Shown piece after piece: positions 33,931 to 44,914 of a DNA stretch of 64,000 nt. The position numbers and the translations under genes were made by a program. The stretch's first letter is position 1, and the number at the start of each line of letters is the position of its first letter. Source of the DNA: Oenanthe sinensis (taxonomy: Eukaryota > Streptophyta > Magnoliopsida > Apiales > Apiaceae); contig CM053813.1 of assembly GCA_028671895.1 (NCBI GenBank), positions 11,532,001-11,596,000 on the forward strand. Reading direction: 5' to 3'. The notes beneath the pieces are model-generated. The model did not search any database. It had not been told where the DNA came from and saw only the letters and a program-made list of their open reading frames with translations.

Positions 33931-34760
33931 TCAATCTGTTATTGCAGGGCATTAAGCAGAAAACAAATAAAGTTGTATGGGTGCTAGATAGTGGAGCATC
34001 AAGGCATATGACAGGAAACAAGTCCCTGCTTACAGAATTGGTTATGAAGGTTGGCCTTTATGTCACCTTTGGAGATGACAGCACAGGTGTAACAAAGGGA
34101 TATGGCAAATTGAAAATTGGTAATGTCATCATTGAAGATATTTCCTATGTTGAGGGATTGAAACACAATCTATTGAGTATCAGTCAATTCTGTAACAAAG
34201 GATACGAAATTGTCTTCAATAAGAAAGGTGTATCAATCACTCACATTAAGGAAGGTTCGTTGGCTTTAAGATGAGTTCGAAAGGCAGATCTTTTTGTTGC
34301 TGATATGGATTCGGCAAACCAAAATGAAGTCACCTGTTCCTATGTTGAGGGATTGAAACACAATCTATTGAGTATCAGTCAATTCTGTAACAAAGGATAC
34401 GAAATTGTCTTCAATAAGAAAGGTGTATCAATCACTCACATTAAGGAAGGTTCGTTGGCTTTAAGATGAGTTCGAAAGGCAGATCTTTTTGTTGCTGATA
34501 TGGATTCGGCAAACCAGAATGAAGTCACCTGTTTCTATAGTAAAGCTTCAGATGATGAAAGCTGTTTATGGCATAAAAAGCTATCTCACTTAAACTTCAA
34601 AACGATGAATGCTCTTGCTAGACGAGAATTGGTGAAAGATCTACCTCAATTGGAGTTTGCTCCTAAAGGACTCTGCGAAGCCTGTGAAATGGGAAAGTGA
34701 AAGCGAGCATCGCATAAGTCCAAAGAAATTTCTAGTATCACTGAGCCTCTGCAACTTCTA
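33909..34760 (+). pseudogene. copia-3 protease and pre-integrase region with tandem duplication
   Basis: The pol frame opens at 33909; VVWVLDSGASRHMTGNKSLL carries the intact D-S-G active site. YVEGLKHNLLSISQFCNKGY follows, then a stop TGA (34272-34274). A 195-bp block (34142-34336) is repeated directly at 34337-34531, so this protein segment and its stop occur twice. Then comes the HHCC finger: LWHKKLSHLNFKTMNALARR and GLCEACEMGK, and another TGA at 34698-34700. The duplication is 65 codons long and keeps the frame. Confidence 0.9.
34142..34531 (+). repeat. 195-bp in-frame tandem duplication in copia-3 pol
   Basis: Two nearly identical units, 34142-34336 and 34337-34531, both starting TTCCTATGTTGAGGGATTG. 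The joint falls in CACCTGTT|CCTATG, where the two unit ends share a few bases. The only difference I noticed besides the ends is AACCAAAATG against AACCAGAATG. Confidence 0.95.
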
Positions 34761-35495
34761 CATATAGATTTATTTGGCCCAGTGAATGTCCTATCATTGT
34801 CTAGGAAAAGATATGCATTGGTAATAGTGGATGACTTCTCCAAGTATACATGGGTATTGTTCGTTATGACAAAAGATGAAGTACCTTTCCAAATCATTGA
34901 TCACATCACTGAAATTGAGAATGTTTTAACACTCACTGTGAAGACGATTAGATCAGACAACGGCACTGAATTTAAAAATGCAATACTGAATGATTTCTGC
35001 ATTTCTAAAGGAATACGTCGTCAGTACTATGCCCTGAGAACTCCACAGCAAAATGGAGTAGTTGAAAGGAAGAACAGAACATTGGTTGAAGCAGCAAGAA
35101 CTTTGTTGTATTAATCAAAACTTCCTCTATACTTTTGGGCCGAAGCTGTGAGTACAGTGTGTTACACTAAGAATAGAACATTGATTATAAAAGATAAAGA
35201 AAAGACAGCATGTGAACTAATGAATAACAGAAGACCAACAATCAAATACTTTCATGTCTTTGGAGCTAAATGCTATGTATTAATAGACGATGAAAAACTA
35301 GGTAAGTTTGAAGCAAAAGCTCGTAAAGGGATATTTGTTGGGTATTCTACAGATACGGTGGCAGCTTATCAGGTATTCTTAGTGAATGATCGAAAAGTGA
35401 TTGAAAGCTACAATGTCAGATTCGACGATACCAAACTCCCATAAATTTCTAAAGATAATAGTGAACCCGAGTCCCTAAAATTTCAGAATCTGGAC
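34761..35495 (+). pseudogene. copia-3 integrase
   Basis: Core: LLHIDLFGPVNVLSLSRKRY (first Asp), TIRSDNGTEFKNAILNDFC (second Asp), TPQQNGVVERKNRTLVEAAR (Glu). A TAA at 35112-35114 lies in the family motif L-x-x-S-K-L-P-x-Y-F-W. ACELMNNRRPTIKYFHVFGA, GIFVGYSTDTVAAYQ and NVRFDDTKLP complete it before a TAA at 35442-35444. All in one frame with RT. The catalytic triad is intact; two stops inactivate it. Confidence 0.9.
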
Positions 35496-35800
35496 TTGGA
35501 TGAAGTTGAGGATGAACCTGAGTTGATTGTTACTTCAAATATACCAAGTGTTCGTGAAGAAATACCTGAGTCTAGTGGACAATCGATTTCTACAAGATCA
35601 GAAGAAACTTCTTCAGCACAGTCCGACAACAACTCAGGGGGAGTAAATAGCAGCTCAAGGACAAGTGCTCAAAACTCAAGAAGAGATGACACTAGTTCTG
35701 CAGGAGCTGGCACTAACTCAGGGGGAGTTAGTAGAAATAATACAAGTAGTCAACACAATAATTCAGAAAGTCAAACTGAATCATCAAGACATTTACCAAA
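35496..35800 (+). other. copia-3 integrase-RT linker with two polypurine-like words
   Basis: A Ser-rich linker, open in the pol frame. CTCAGGGGGAG-type words at 35635-35643 and 35719-35727 are read as Ser-Gly-Gly-Val and resemble the polypurine tract (AATAGGGGGAGAT) at 43669-43682. Confidence 0.85.
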
Positions 35801-36740
35801 AGAACGGGTATGGAGTAGAAACCATCCGTTTGAATTAATCATTGGTGATCCAGACGCCGGTGTGACTACTAGAAGAACTACAAGAGCTGACATGGCTAAT
35901 ATCTGCTTGTACTCTGGGTTCTTGTCCAAACTTGAACCTAAAGAATTAGAAGAAGCTCTTGGTGATGCTGATTGGGTAATTGCAATGCAAGAGGAGCTCA
36001 ATCAATTTGAAAGGCAGAAAGTTTGGAAACTGGTACCCCGACCAAAGAACATATCAGTAATTAGATCTAAGTGGGTATTCCGAAATAAACTGGATGAAGA
36101 CGGATTTGTAACACGAAACAAGGCTCGTTTGGTAGCGAATGGTTATTCTAAAAAAGAAGGTATTGATTATGATGAGACCTACGTTCCAGTTGCAAGACTT
36201 GAGGTAGTCAGGATGTTCTTGGCCTTTGCAGCACACAAGAACTTCAAGGTTTTTCAGATGGATGTGAAAAGTGCCTTCCTGAATGGAGAGCTAGAAAAAG
36301 AAGTATATTTGGAACAACCACCTGGCTTTATTGATCCAGAACTTGTAGATTTTGTATACTTTCTCTTCAAAGCTGTCTATGGCCTCAGGCAATCCCCAAG
36401 ACGATGGTATGAAACCCTCTCCTTGTTCTTAATTGAAAGTGGTTTTACTAGGGGAGTAATTGATAAAATATTGTTCTATAAAAATGTAAAGGGTGATTTA
36501 ATACTTTTTCAAGTCTATGTAGATGATATTATTTTTGGGTCATCTAATGAGCGCTTGTGCGAGAAATTTGCCAAGTTAATGCAGGATAAGTATGAGATGA
36601 GCATGATGGGGGAGCTGTCATTCTTCCTTGGATTACAAATCAGTCAGAGAAAATAAGGAATCTTTATCTGTCAGTCCAAGTACATCAAATATTTACTCAA
36701 GAAGTACAATCTAGAAGATGCGTCAGCAGCTAAAACTTCC
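35801..36740 (+). pseudogene. copia-3 reverse transcriptase
   Basis: Open from the linker to the TAA at 36654-36656, in the frame of integrase and RNase H. Blocks: DADWVIAMQEELNQFERQKV, KWVFRNKLDEDGFVTRNKAR, DYDETYVPVARLEVVRMFLA, FQMDVKSAFLNGELEKEVYL (first active-site Asp), VYGLRQSPRRWYETLSLFL, FQVYVDDIIFGSSNERLCEK (YVDD) and MGELSFFLGLQISQRK. Only the terminal stop interrupts the path to RNase H. About 280 codons; the best preserved RT in the window. Confidence 0.92.
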
Positions 36741-37460
36741 ATGGCAACTGCCATGAAGCTTGATGAAGACAAATCAGGTAAACCAGTTGACATCACAAGC
36801 TATCGAGGTATGATTGGCTCACTTCTTTATTTAACTGCAAGTAGACCCGATATAATGTTCGCAACCTGTTTGTGTGCAAGGTTCCAAACGGATCCTAGAG
36901 AGTCATATCTAATAGCCGTCAAACGAATCTTTAGGTATCTAAAGGGAACATCAAATCTAGGGATTTGGTACCCAAGAGATACAGGTTTTAATCTAATAGG
37001 CTATTCGGATTCAGACTATGCAGGTTACAGGATTGATAGGAAAAGCACATCTAGTGCCTGTCAATTCCTAGGAAGAAGATTGGTGTCCTGGCAAAGTAAA
37101 AAGCAACATACAGTATCTACTTCTACTGCTGAAGCTGAGTACATCGCTGCCGGAAGCTGTGTAGCTCAAATACTGTGGATGAGGAACCAATTGAAATATT
37201 ATGGCATGGAGCACAAGAAGATTCCTATCATGTGTGAAAACACTAGTGCCATTGCCATGACCAACAATCATGTGGATCACTCCAGAACCAAGCACATAGA
37301 TATAAGATATCACTTCATAAGAGAACATGTTGAGAAGGGGACTGTGGAGTTACATTTTGTACCCACAATGCAACAAATTGCAGATATATTCACTAAACCT
37401 CTTGATGAAGTCACATTCAATAGGTTGGTTGGTGAATTGGAGATGCTTAACACAAGTTAG
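36741..37460 (+). pseudogene. copia-3 RNase H
   Basis: Open to the natural pol end at 37458-37460: YRGMIGSLLYLTASRPDIMF, RIFRYLKGTSNLGIWYPRDT, GYSDSDYAGYRIDRKSTSSA, CQFLGRRLVSWQSKKQHT, STSTAEAEYIAAGSCVAQIL, MCENTSAIAMTNNHVDHSRT, HIDIRYHFIREHVEKGTVEL, DIFTKPLDEVTFNRLVGELE and MLNTS. The Asp-Asn pair usual before T-S-A-I is Glu-Asn here. Together with RT it forms one chain except for the TAA at 36654. Confidence 0.92.
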
Positions 37461-39144
37461 TAAATCCTCTTATCTGTACAATCCCAGTTTTGTTCAAGTA
37501 CATATGTTTTTCTTCTTGTAAATTGCATATTTTAATTGTGTCTAGTTGAAAACATATGTAAATAATCTAGAAAATTGCTAAAAAAATATCACTTCTGCAT
37601 GCTATTTAACCATTATAGACTTAGACTTTAAAATGTTTCATTAATGATTATTATATATTGTATGTAGTGTTATTTTTCATGAATTCTTTGTGCATTGAAT
37701 GAAATTATTTGTAAAAACTTTGAATTTATGCTCATTTAATTGCATCAACATAGGGGGAGTTAAATTCATAGATCTTTAAATTTGTCATGATTTTTAAATG
37801 GATTTTTCTATGTTTTTCATGTAATTTTTATGCTATGAGAGGCCTTAGAATTATGAAGGAATGTTTTTAGTATTGGTTATGATTAAAAATCCTTGAATTG
37901 GTATTTATTTTAATTTGGCAAAATTTAATTATTGTTTTTAAAAAAAAATTGCCAAATTTTACCAAGTATCTTCAAAATTTCGAGATCTGTTCTATCTCGA
38001 AACTCATCTCGAAATTCGACTTGAATTTCGAATTTGAGGCTTCCAGGAGTAAAGTTTTTGAAAATTCTAAGTCTGGGAAGAAATTCGACTTCATGTTCGA
38101 CTTAAGATCTATCTCGAACATTATCTCGAATATCGACTTCATGTTCGACTTAGGATCTATCTCGAACTTTATCTCGAATATCGACTTCATGTTCGACTTA
38201 GAGTCTATCTCGAACATTATCTCGAATATCGACTTCATGTTCGACTTAGGGTCTATCTCGAACATTATCTCGAATATCGACTTCATGTTCGATTTAGGAT
38301 CTATCTCGAACATTATCTCGAATATCAACTTAATATTCGAGATAGTTTTCCCTGGTGGGATTTTGAATTTGTTCAAGGGTTAAGGAAACTTCGAGATAGT
38401 CTCTATCTCGAACCTTATCTCGAATATCGACTTGATGTTCGAGATAGATTTTCCTTGATGGTTTTGACTGTTTAAATTGTATTAAGTGACTAAACTTCGA
38501 GATAGCATCAATGTCGAAACTCAAGTCAAAGTTCGACATAGTGTTCGACTTAGATTACCCTGTACGTACTTAAGTTTTTTTTCACTTTCACAGGGATATT
38601 TTTGTCATTTCTCAATAATGTATATATATACATAGCTAACCCAATTTTATTTTCACTTTTACCCATTGTTTAAAACCTAATTTTTCAAGCCCCCACCCTC
38701 CCCTCCCTGCGATTTAATCAAACTCCGTATTGTTCATATTTTTTTCGTGTCTAATCTCATACGTATAACGAATTACTGCCCGTTTTCATTCTCTGTTCCT
38801 TATTTGCATCGATTTTAATAGTAGTTTTGTGTTTTTAGTCGTAACTGTTCATCATCACTTTCGATCTATACACGACAATACACACACTTCTCACATCTGT
38901 GATAACACGTGCATACTAGGTTCAGATTTGTTCCCGATCAGTCTTTAATCAGTAATTTGCTGAGTTTGGTTTCGTATTAATACATTAAATTCCGTAGTTT
39001 AATTACCACTTAGGCCTATTCAACTTATTTGTTGATTAAAAGGGATTTACTGGCAGTTGTTTAATTTCCTTGCTTTTTGATCTACATTGTTTGCTTATTT
39101 TTCAAGAAAAATTCACTTAATTCAAGGAAAATTATTTTTCATAA
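37461..39144 (+). other. copia-3 spacer between pol and second ORF
   Basis: 1.7 kb without a real gene. It holds an internal polypurine-like AGGGGGAG at 37752-37759, a long block of TCTCGAA/TTCGACTT repeats at 37975-38560 with a 48-bp tandem core, and after 38600 a pyrimidine-rich stretch leading to the second ORF. The open frames on both strands across 37898-38383 are caused by the 48-bp period, a multiple of three. Confidence 0.85.
38107..38346 (+). repeat. 48-bp tandem repeat, 5 units
   Basis: Units begin at 38107, 38155, 38203, 38251 and 38299 with ATCTATCTCGAACATT and hold ATCTCGAATATCGACTTCAT next. A partial unit precedes them at 38083-38106. The words TCTCGAA and TTCGACTTAG are those of the LTR and leader arrays of the same element. 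Looser copies continue to 38560. Confidence 0.95.
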
Positions 39145-42100
39145 ATGGCTCACCAATTTTCACTTGCTAAGAATAATTTTTATAATATCTCTACGGAAAT
39201 TGGTGATGAATTCCCGCGATTCAAGTTTTGGGTACGATTTCTCAATTTGTACTCCAAAGCAAGTACTACTTTCACTGCCAAACCAACACTGGTTCATGAT
39301 GCTTTGCAACAATTATGGACCAGTGCGGTTCCTTACAGGAGTAAATCGACCCCCTATGGTTTTAAGTTTACCATAGAAGGTCAAGAATTTGAGGTTACAA
39401 ATGCCGTTTTTAATAGAGTTCTTGGTTTCCCAGTCAAGGATTCTTATGACCCTGTACCTACAGCGGCCGAGCGCCTACAGTTTTTTGAGGAAATTGGATG
39501 TTATCCTCCCACTGGTAAAATATCCACTTCCACTATTCAAAAACAATTTTTTCATGTGGAATGGAATTACTTTTTCGAAGCTATCACAAGATGTTTTCAT
39601 GCACGCGAAAGAGATTTTCATCAAATTCCAATTCCCATGAAAATCTTTGGTGTTTCCCTGGCCCGTGAACTAAACATCAATTATGGAAGAATCGTTCTTT
39701 CTGAAATTGTGGCCATGATGGGATCACCTGATACCAGGGACATTGCAACCACTGATGTTGTCTGCTGGTATCCCCGTTTCTTACAAATGCTAATTAATAA
39801 TCTTGTACCATCTAATGCTTTATCAGTTTGGCAGGCATTTGTTAAGAGTCCCACTTCTGCATCTCTCGACATGAGAACTAAGTCACTAACCACAATTGCT
39901 AACCATGATAAGCATCAGGGTAAACCTATGTCTATTCCTGAGAATATTCGAGTGTGGCTTTCTTATGATACAGGTGTCACTACTCTGGCGGGGACTTCAC
40001 AACTATCATCACATGTTCAGAATCCATCTGCTCATACTGACGCATTTCAAGGGATTCCTGACGAGCAACTTGATGATGAAGAAGAAGAGGGTCATTCTCT
40101 CAGTCAGTACTCTACCGGGCAAAGGGAGCATCAACCATCTCCTAGGTCACCTCTTGCTGAATCTGACCCCTTTGCTGAACAAGGTAATGAAGGAGGTAAT
40201 TTCTTTGAACATGAGGTACCCTCTGTTCCCACTACAAATACTTCCTCTTCATCTAATTCTGATTCCGTGGCCCAAGATTCTGCTAACCCGCAGGATCTAT
40301 CCCAAGGTGGTAGCCAAATTTCTGAGTCTAATTCCCTGACTTCTTCACTTTCACCCTTGTTGACGGGAGTTAAAAGGCCGGCACCTGTAGAATTATGTGA
40401 GAGTTCTGATGAGAGTAACCCTGAAGTGCAACCACTAATACGGAAGCGAGCAAAAATTTCTCAAGCTGCTACTTCACAATTCCAGTCCAAACCTAGTGTG
40501 TCAATCACAACCACTCCACCTCACGTGAGTGGTTCTCCCCTTGCACATTCTACACATAGGACTTTTGGTGAGGATTTTGTGTCCTCTGAGGAGCCTATTG
40601 CTTCAGAGAGGCCGGAAGTTTTATTTGCTTCCACAGTACCTTCACCGGTACATACTGATGTTGCAGAGATGATCGGTTCAGATGTTGTACATGAACACTT
40701 TGCAGCCTCTCAGCCTGAGATTCCACCTCAGGAACAGACAGGATCTTTAGATCCCATAACTGCTCTTCACTTTTCTTATCCAGTTTCTGCAGGTACTGCT
40801 TTTACTCTTGGTGATATTGTTGAAGATATACACGAGCGTGAGACAGGGAGTGTGTGTGAGTGTTTAGGGAGTGAGGGACCTTCATTTTTAAGGCCCGAAA
40901 CTGAGCGACAAACACTAACAGAACGATTTTTAGAGCGAGAACACCTAAGCCAAACACCGTCCCTTATTCTTGCAAATCTTGATACTCGTATGACAGCACT
41001 TGAATATCAGGTGAAGCAGTTCGGGCAGACAATGGAGCAGTTAGGGGTAAATGTTAAAGACAACGGAGAGTTCTTGACGACTACGTAACACGAATGGCAA
41101 GTCAGTCGGAGGCCTTAAACGATGTAACAAGCAAGGTGAATGACTTGGGCCATGCTGGTGGAGTATTAGGCAGTACTCTGTACGAACGGATGGGGAGCAT
41201 AGAAAGTATAATGCATACCATGGCAACGGAGATCAGTCGAATGATGTATGCAATTCGCCATTTGGTGCCCCCGGAGTGCTTTGACGAACAATATAATCAA
41301 CCTCCCCCAGATGATGATGGTACTGGTGGAGCTGGTGGAGCTGGTACTGGACCTTCTGAATCTGCACATGGTGGTTCTCAGCATGCTGCAGGAACTACGG
41401 CTCATAGTGATGTTCCGGATAACTCACCTAAGGGGGAGAGAGAGCCTGAGACGAGACAACAGGTAATTCTGGTTGAAGAGGAGCAAACGAAAGAAAGTGA
41501 GCCAGTGACTGATGAGGAGGCTCAAAGAAAGAGAAAGGGTAAAGCTGCGGTGGTTGAAGAAGAAGAACCATTCACTGACTTTGGTGGTCGACATGAAGAA
41601 GTACGTGTTGTTGATTCAGACTCTGATATGGAAGACGTGCCCCTAGCACATGCTATTAAAAGATCTTTGAAGGAACAAGGTGGAGGTGCTGGGATGTCTA
41701 CTGGAGAGACTGAAGAGATCCCTGTTGATGAAGAGACCCTGAGAGCTCAACATTTGGGTTTGGAACAAGCTCAGTTCTTTAAAATGAAAATGATGCAAGA
41801 AGAGGCTGTTTTCTTAGAGAAGAAAGTGGAACTCAAGGAGAAGCAGTATGACTATGAGCTTGCAAGTTTAGCTGATCCACAGATTGAATTGGACAAACGA
41901 AGGATTGGACAGAAATGGGATGATGCAAGGAAGATACTAATGGGGACTTGTATAAATGGAGTTCATAACAAGGAGGCAGGTGATCTTTTCTATAACTTGA
42001 ACCTGAAAAATCCAATGACGGTGGACTACATAAATGCTTTGAAAAGAATGATCTCAAAAGTCCGTGTTGGATATAAACCAGTGGTAAAGGAGTGGCAAGC

Positions 42101-43275
42101 ATTCTGACCTTAGTTGAAGGAGCCCCAATGTCTTTCTTATACGTGGATGATCAATTTATCTCGAGAAGATCTGCGTCAGAGTTGTTCTTGCTAGCAATTA
42201 AAATTTAATACTCTCAAGCTGAGGAACTTAGCATTCTGTATAGAGATCAGTTAATGCAGCTAGCAGAGGACAAGGGACCAGAATTCTCAGCCAATCCAGA
42301 TGTTGTTCGTATGGTAGTGGATGGAAAAATGAAGAGGGTTAGTATGGAGGAAGAAGATCTGATGGCTCTATCAGTGGAATCCTTAAAAGCGATATGTAGA
42401 CAAATGATGAGCAAGGGATTCACTTCTGATGTTAAAGAAAAATCAGTGGAGTTCATTGAGAAGATAATATTCAAGAAAAGCAACGAAATATGGAAATGTG
42501 ATATTATTGCTCCAAATCCTCTAGACAACGTGAAGATTTAGCCAGAGCTAATGGAGAGAAAATGGAATATTCTACAAGCTGTGAAAAGTGTAGATGAAGC
42601 TCTGACTCTTCCTTCTAGACCACTGGAACAAGGAGAAATAAGGGAGGCAGTTGGTGTTCCAGGAAGAGATAGTGTATACTGGATTCACTCTTATGCTGAT
42701 GATACAGCTGCTGCCTTGGTATTCATTGATGCAGACCAGAAACAAACCTTCTTGCATATGAGTAGGAAATGGCTGCTACAGACCCAAGATGCTGCATTTC
42801 TAGACAAAGTACTGGAAGAGTTCAAATGGGGTGATGTAGATGATACGTTTGTTGATGAGAAGTAGAGACTACTGAAGTACTTGTCTGAGATAGTCCAGGA
42901 GAAAAGAAAAATGGAGTTAGATGCGGCTAGGTCTACAATACTAACCGTGTCAAGGGCTACCCCAAAATGATCTACAGACAGTTTAAGGCTTATAAAACTC
43001 ACTGGAAATCATAGCTCATCATAAAGAATTTTGAGGATATTCCAAAGATCAGGACTACTCAGGAGGTGGAAAAACTCAGAAGACTTTTCAAACATCCATA
43101 TCCAGAACCCAATAATCCTCTAGAAATGGAAGCAGTAAGTCTGTTCAATGCTCGATGGGCACAGTTACATGATCCAGTATACAAAAGAGAACAGCAAAAG
43201 AAAGAGAGGCGCAGAAAACAAAGAAAAGATAGGCACGATGCTGAGAAAGAAATTAGGAAGGGGAAACGGAATTAG
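39145..43275 (+). pseudogene. copia-3 second ORF (post-pol, unknown function)
   Basis: Start ATG 39145 (MAHQFSLAKNNFYNISTEIG). The first open piece is 647 codons (to 41088); a one-base frame change at ~41080 leads to 41094-42107, then further changes give 42112-42541, 42551-42865 and a Lys/Glu-rich end near 43066-43275, over 1300 codons in all. N-terminal ~250 residues: a globular part with FTIEGQEFEVTNAVFNRVLG, VEWNYFFEAITRCFHARERD and WYPRFLQMLINNLVP, shared with copia-2. Then a long Ser/Pro/Glu-rich disordered part, a coiled coil (LTERFLEREHL..., TRMTALEYQVKQFG), and a charged helical part (EEAVFLEKKVELKEKQYDYE). No signal peptide or membrane helix is visible. Same place as Sirevirus env-like ORFs; the role is unknown. 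It may resemble plant transposon-associated domains of unknown function, which I cannot verify. Confidence 0.75.
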
Positions 43276-43682
43276 AATGAAAGCTCGGAGGAATGTGAAC
43301 TTGAAGTTGGAAAAACTTCATATCTTTTGGTTGCTCTAACTCACTTGAGAAAAATTCACATGACCACGGCATGTGAGATAGGCTAATTCACCATACTGTA
43401 ACTGTGAATCAGAGTGGATCCAATAAGGTGATATGAGTTTGACTGAAAGACATGAAATAATCCAGGTGATAGAAATCATTCCAAAGATCTTTGATTCGAG
43501 GTTCGAATTCTCTTTCTAGTTTAAGATAATTATTAAGTTCTTTGTATTGTTTTTCAATTTTCATTTCAGTTGTAACTTGAACAAGACTTTAATATTACTT
43601 ATCTTTTCTCGTCTAATTTATTTAGTTGAGTTATCCTTCTTTAATTTGAATGTCATTGTTAGACAATCAAATAGGGGGAGAT
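43276..43682 (+). other. copia-3 3' spacer with polypurine tract
   Basis: About 400 bases with no gene, ending in AAATAGGGGGAGAT (43669-43682) next to the LTR, the primer for plus-strand synthesis. Copia-2 has the same tract at 47772-47785. Confidence 0.88.
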
Positions 43683-44914
43683 TGAAAGGCAGAGTGTCTA
43701 AACTTATAACACTATATCTAATGTAACTCAACTAAAGAAAAGATACTTAACCGGAAGACAATCAAGAACAAGAAGCCACAAAGAAATCAATACAAATTGA
43801 AGACAAGGTAATTGATACAATTTAACATGGTTAATTATGATCAATCAAAGATGAAATCACTGGAAGAAGTTCAAGTCAAAGTTGTTCATGCCTCAGTGAT
43901 GTGTAACTTAAAGAATCAAGATCATAACAATCAGTATCAATAAGACTAATTGATTTCAAGTGAAGAAGTAGGAAAGCGACAATTGGAAAGCCACATTACT
44001 AATTGAATATGGTAATCTATTCAGAATCAAGAACCCTATCAAGACTGGTCACTTATGAACCAGACCATTGCATCAAGTGTCAGGACATTGATAGCAAGTT
44101 TATGTCAGTAATAGAGATCCATGTTCAAGAGCTTGTTGAAGAATATTGAAGACAAGAAGAAATCACAAGTTCAAGATGTTGCATTGAAGTTTCTAGTTGA
44201 AACCCAAAATTTCTCTAAGTACTTACAAGGGAACCTAAGTAGAAATTTCTATTTAGAAATTCTAGATAAGTTTCTACTTAGAGCCAAGTAGAAATTCTAC
44301 AAGTAGAACATTTCTATCTCGAAATTCCTATGTAGAAGTTCTATTTAGAATATTCGAGATAGAGCCTATGTAGAAACTCCTATGTAGAAGTTCTACTTAA
44401 ATATTCGTGATAGAGTGTAAGTAGAACATTCCCATGTAGAAGTTCTACTTGATGTTCTACATAGTGCAAGTAGAAATTCCTGTGTAGAAGTTCTACATAG
44501 AGGACAGTTTCAACATGACACATGGCATCATCTGGTTGGCTATTTCCAAGCTTTCAAGACAAGATAAGATTTACGTGGACAACGTAGGGCCACTCATATG
44601 TTATCTGTTGAAGACTACAAGTCATAGATTACAAGTAGTATAAATAGAAGTACTCGTGTAACATTTTAAAGAGTGAGCAATATTGAGAGAAACACTTGTA
44701 AAAGAGATAGAGAGTATTCACAGAGCTTAGTATCATTTACTACCATCTTTACTTCTGTTGTACTATTGTAATGAATGTTGTAGCAACCCCTTCAAGTTAT
44801 ATATAAGACATATATTCCTTGAATCATTGTGTTCATTTATTACAAAGTATTTATTGCTTCATAAAGTTGAAAAGTTGTATTCACCCCCCCTGTACAACAC
44901 ATTTGGACCTATCA
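43683..44914 (+). repeat. copia-3 3' LTR
   Basis: 1232 bp, same length as the 5' LTR, ending GGACCTATCA (5' LTR: CCTAACA). The target duplication CTTTC follows at 44915-44919. It contains the palindrome array at ~44230-44505 and the TATA box at 44639-44646. Confidence 0.95.

Larger units (their letters stand above)
29446..44914 (+). mobile_element. copia-3: full-length Sirevirus-like copia element, 15.5 kb
   Basis: Two LTRs of 1232 bp each, perfect 5-bp duplication CTTTC, primer site, polypurine tract and all domains in order. At 15,469 bp it is long for a copia element because of an 800-bp leader, a 1.7-kb post-pol spacer and a >4-kb second ORF. In the first ~390 LTR bases I count 8 mismatches and no indels (about 2%), so it is the youngest insertion in the nest. 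Gag and pol each keep one frame end to end and are interrupted mainly by in-frame stops; one 195-bp tandem duplication lies in the protease/pre-integrase part. Confidence 0.95.

Noticed and set aside
33940..33955. Splice acceptor-like TTATTGCAGGG at the gag-pol border of copia-3
   Set aside because: No matching donor was identified and the pol frame reads through it in the usual wording; kept only as a remark under the gag-pol frame finding.
38107..38346. CRISPR-like regular repeat
   Set aside because: Units are directly adjacent without unique spacers, in a plant retrotransposon.
37898..38383. 161-codon and antisense 134-codon repetitive ORFs
   Set aside because: Produced by the 48-bp tandem repeat without stops; both strands are open for the same reason.
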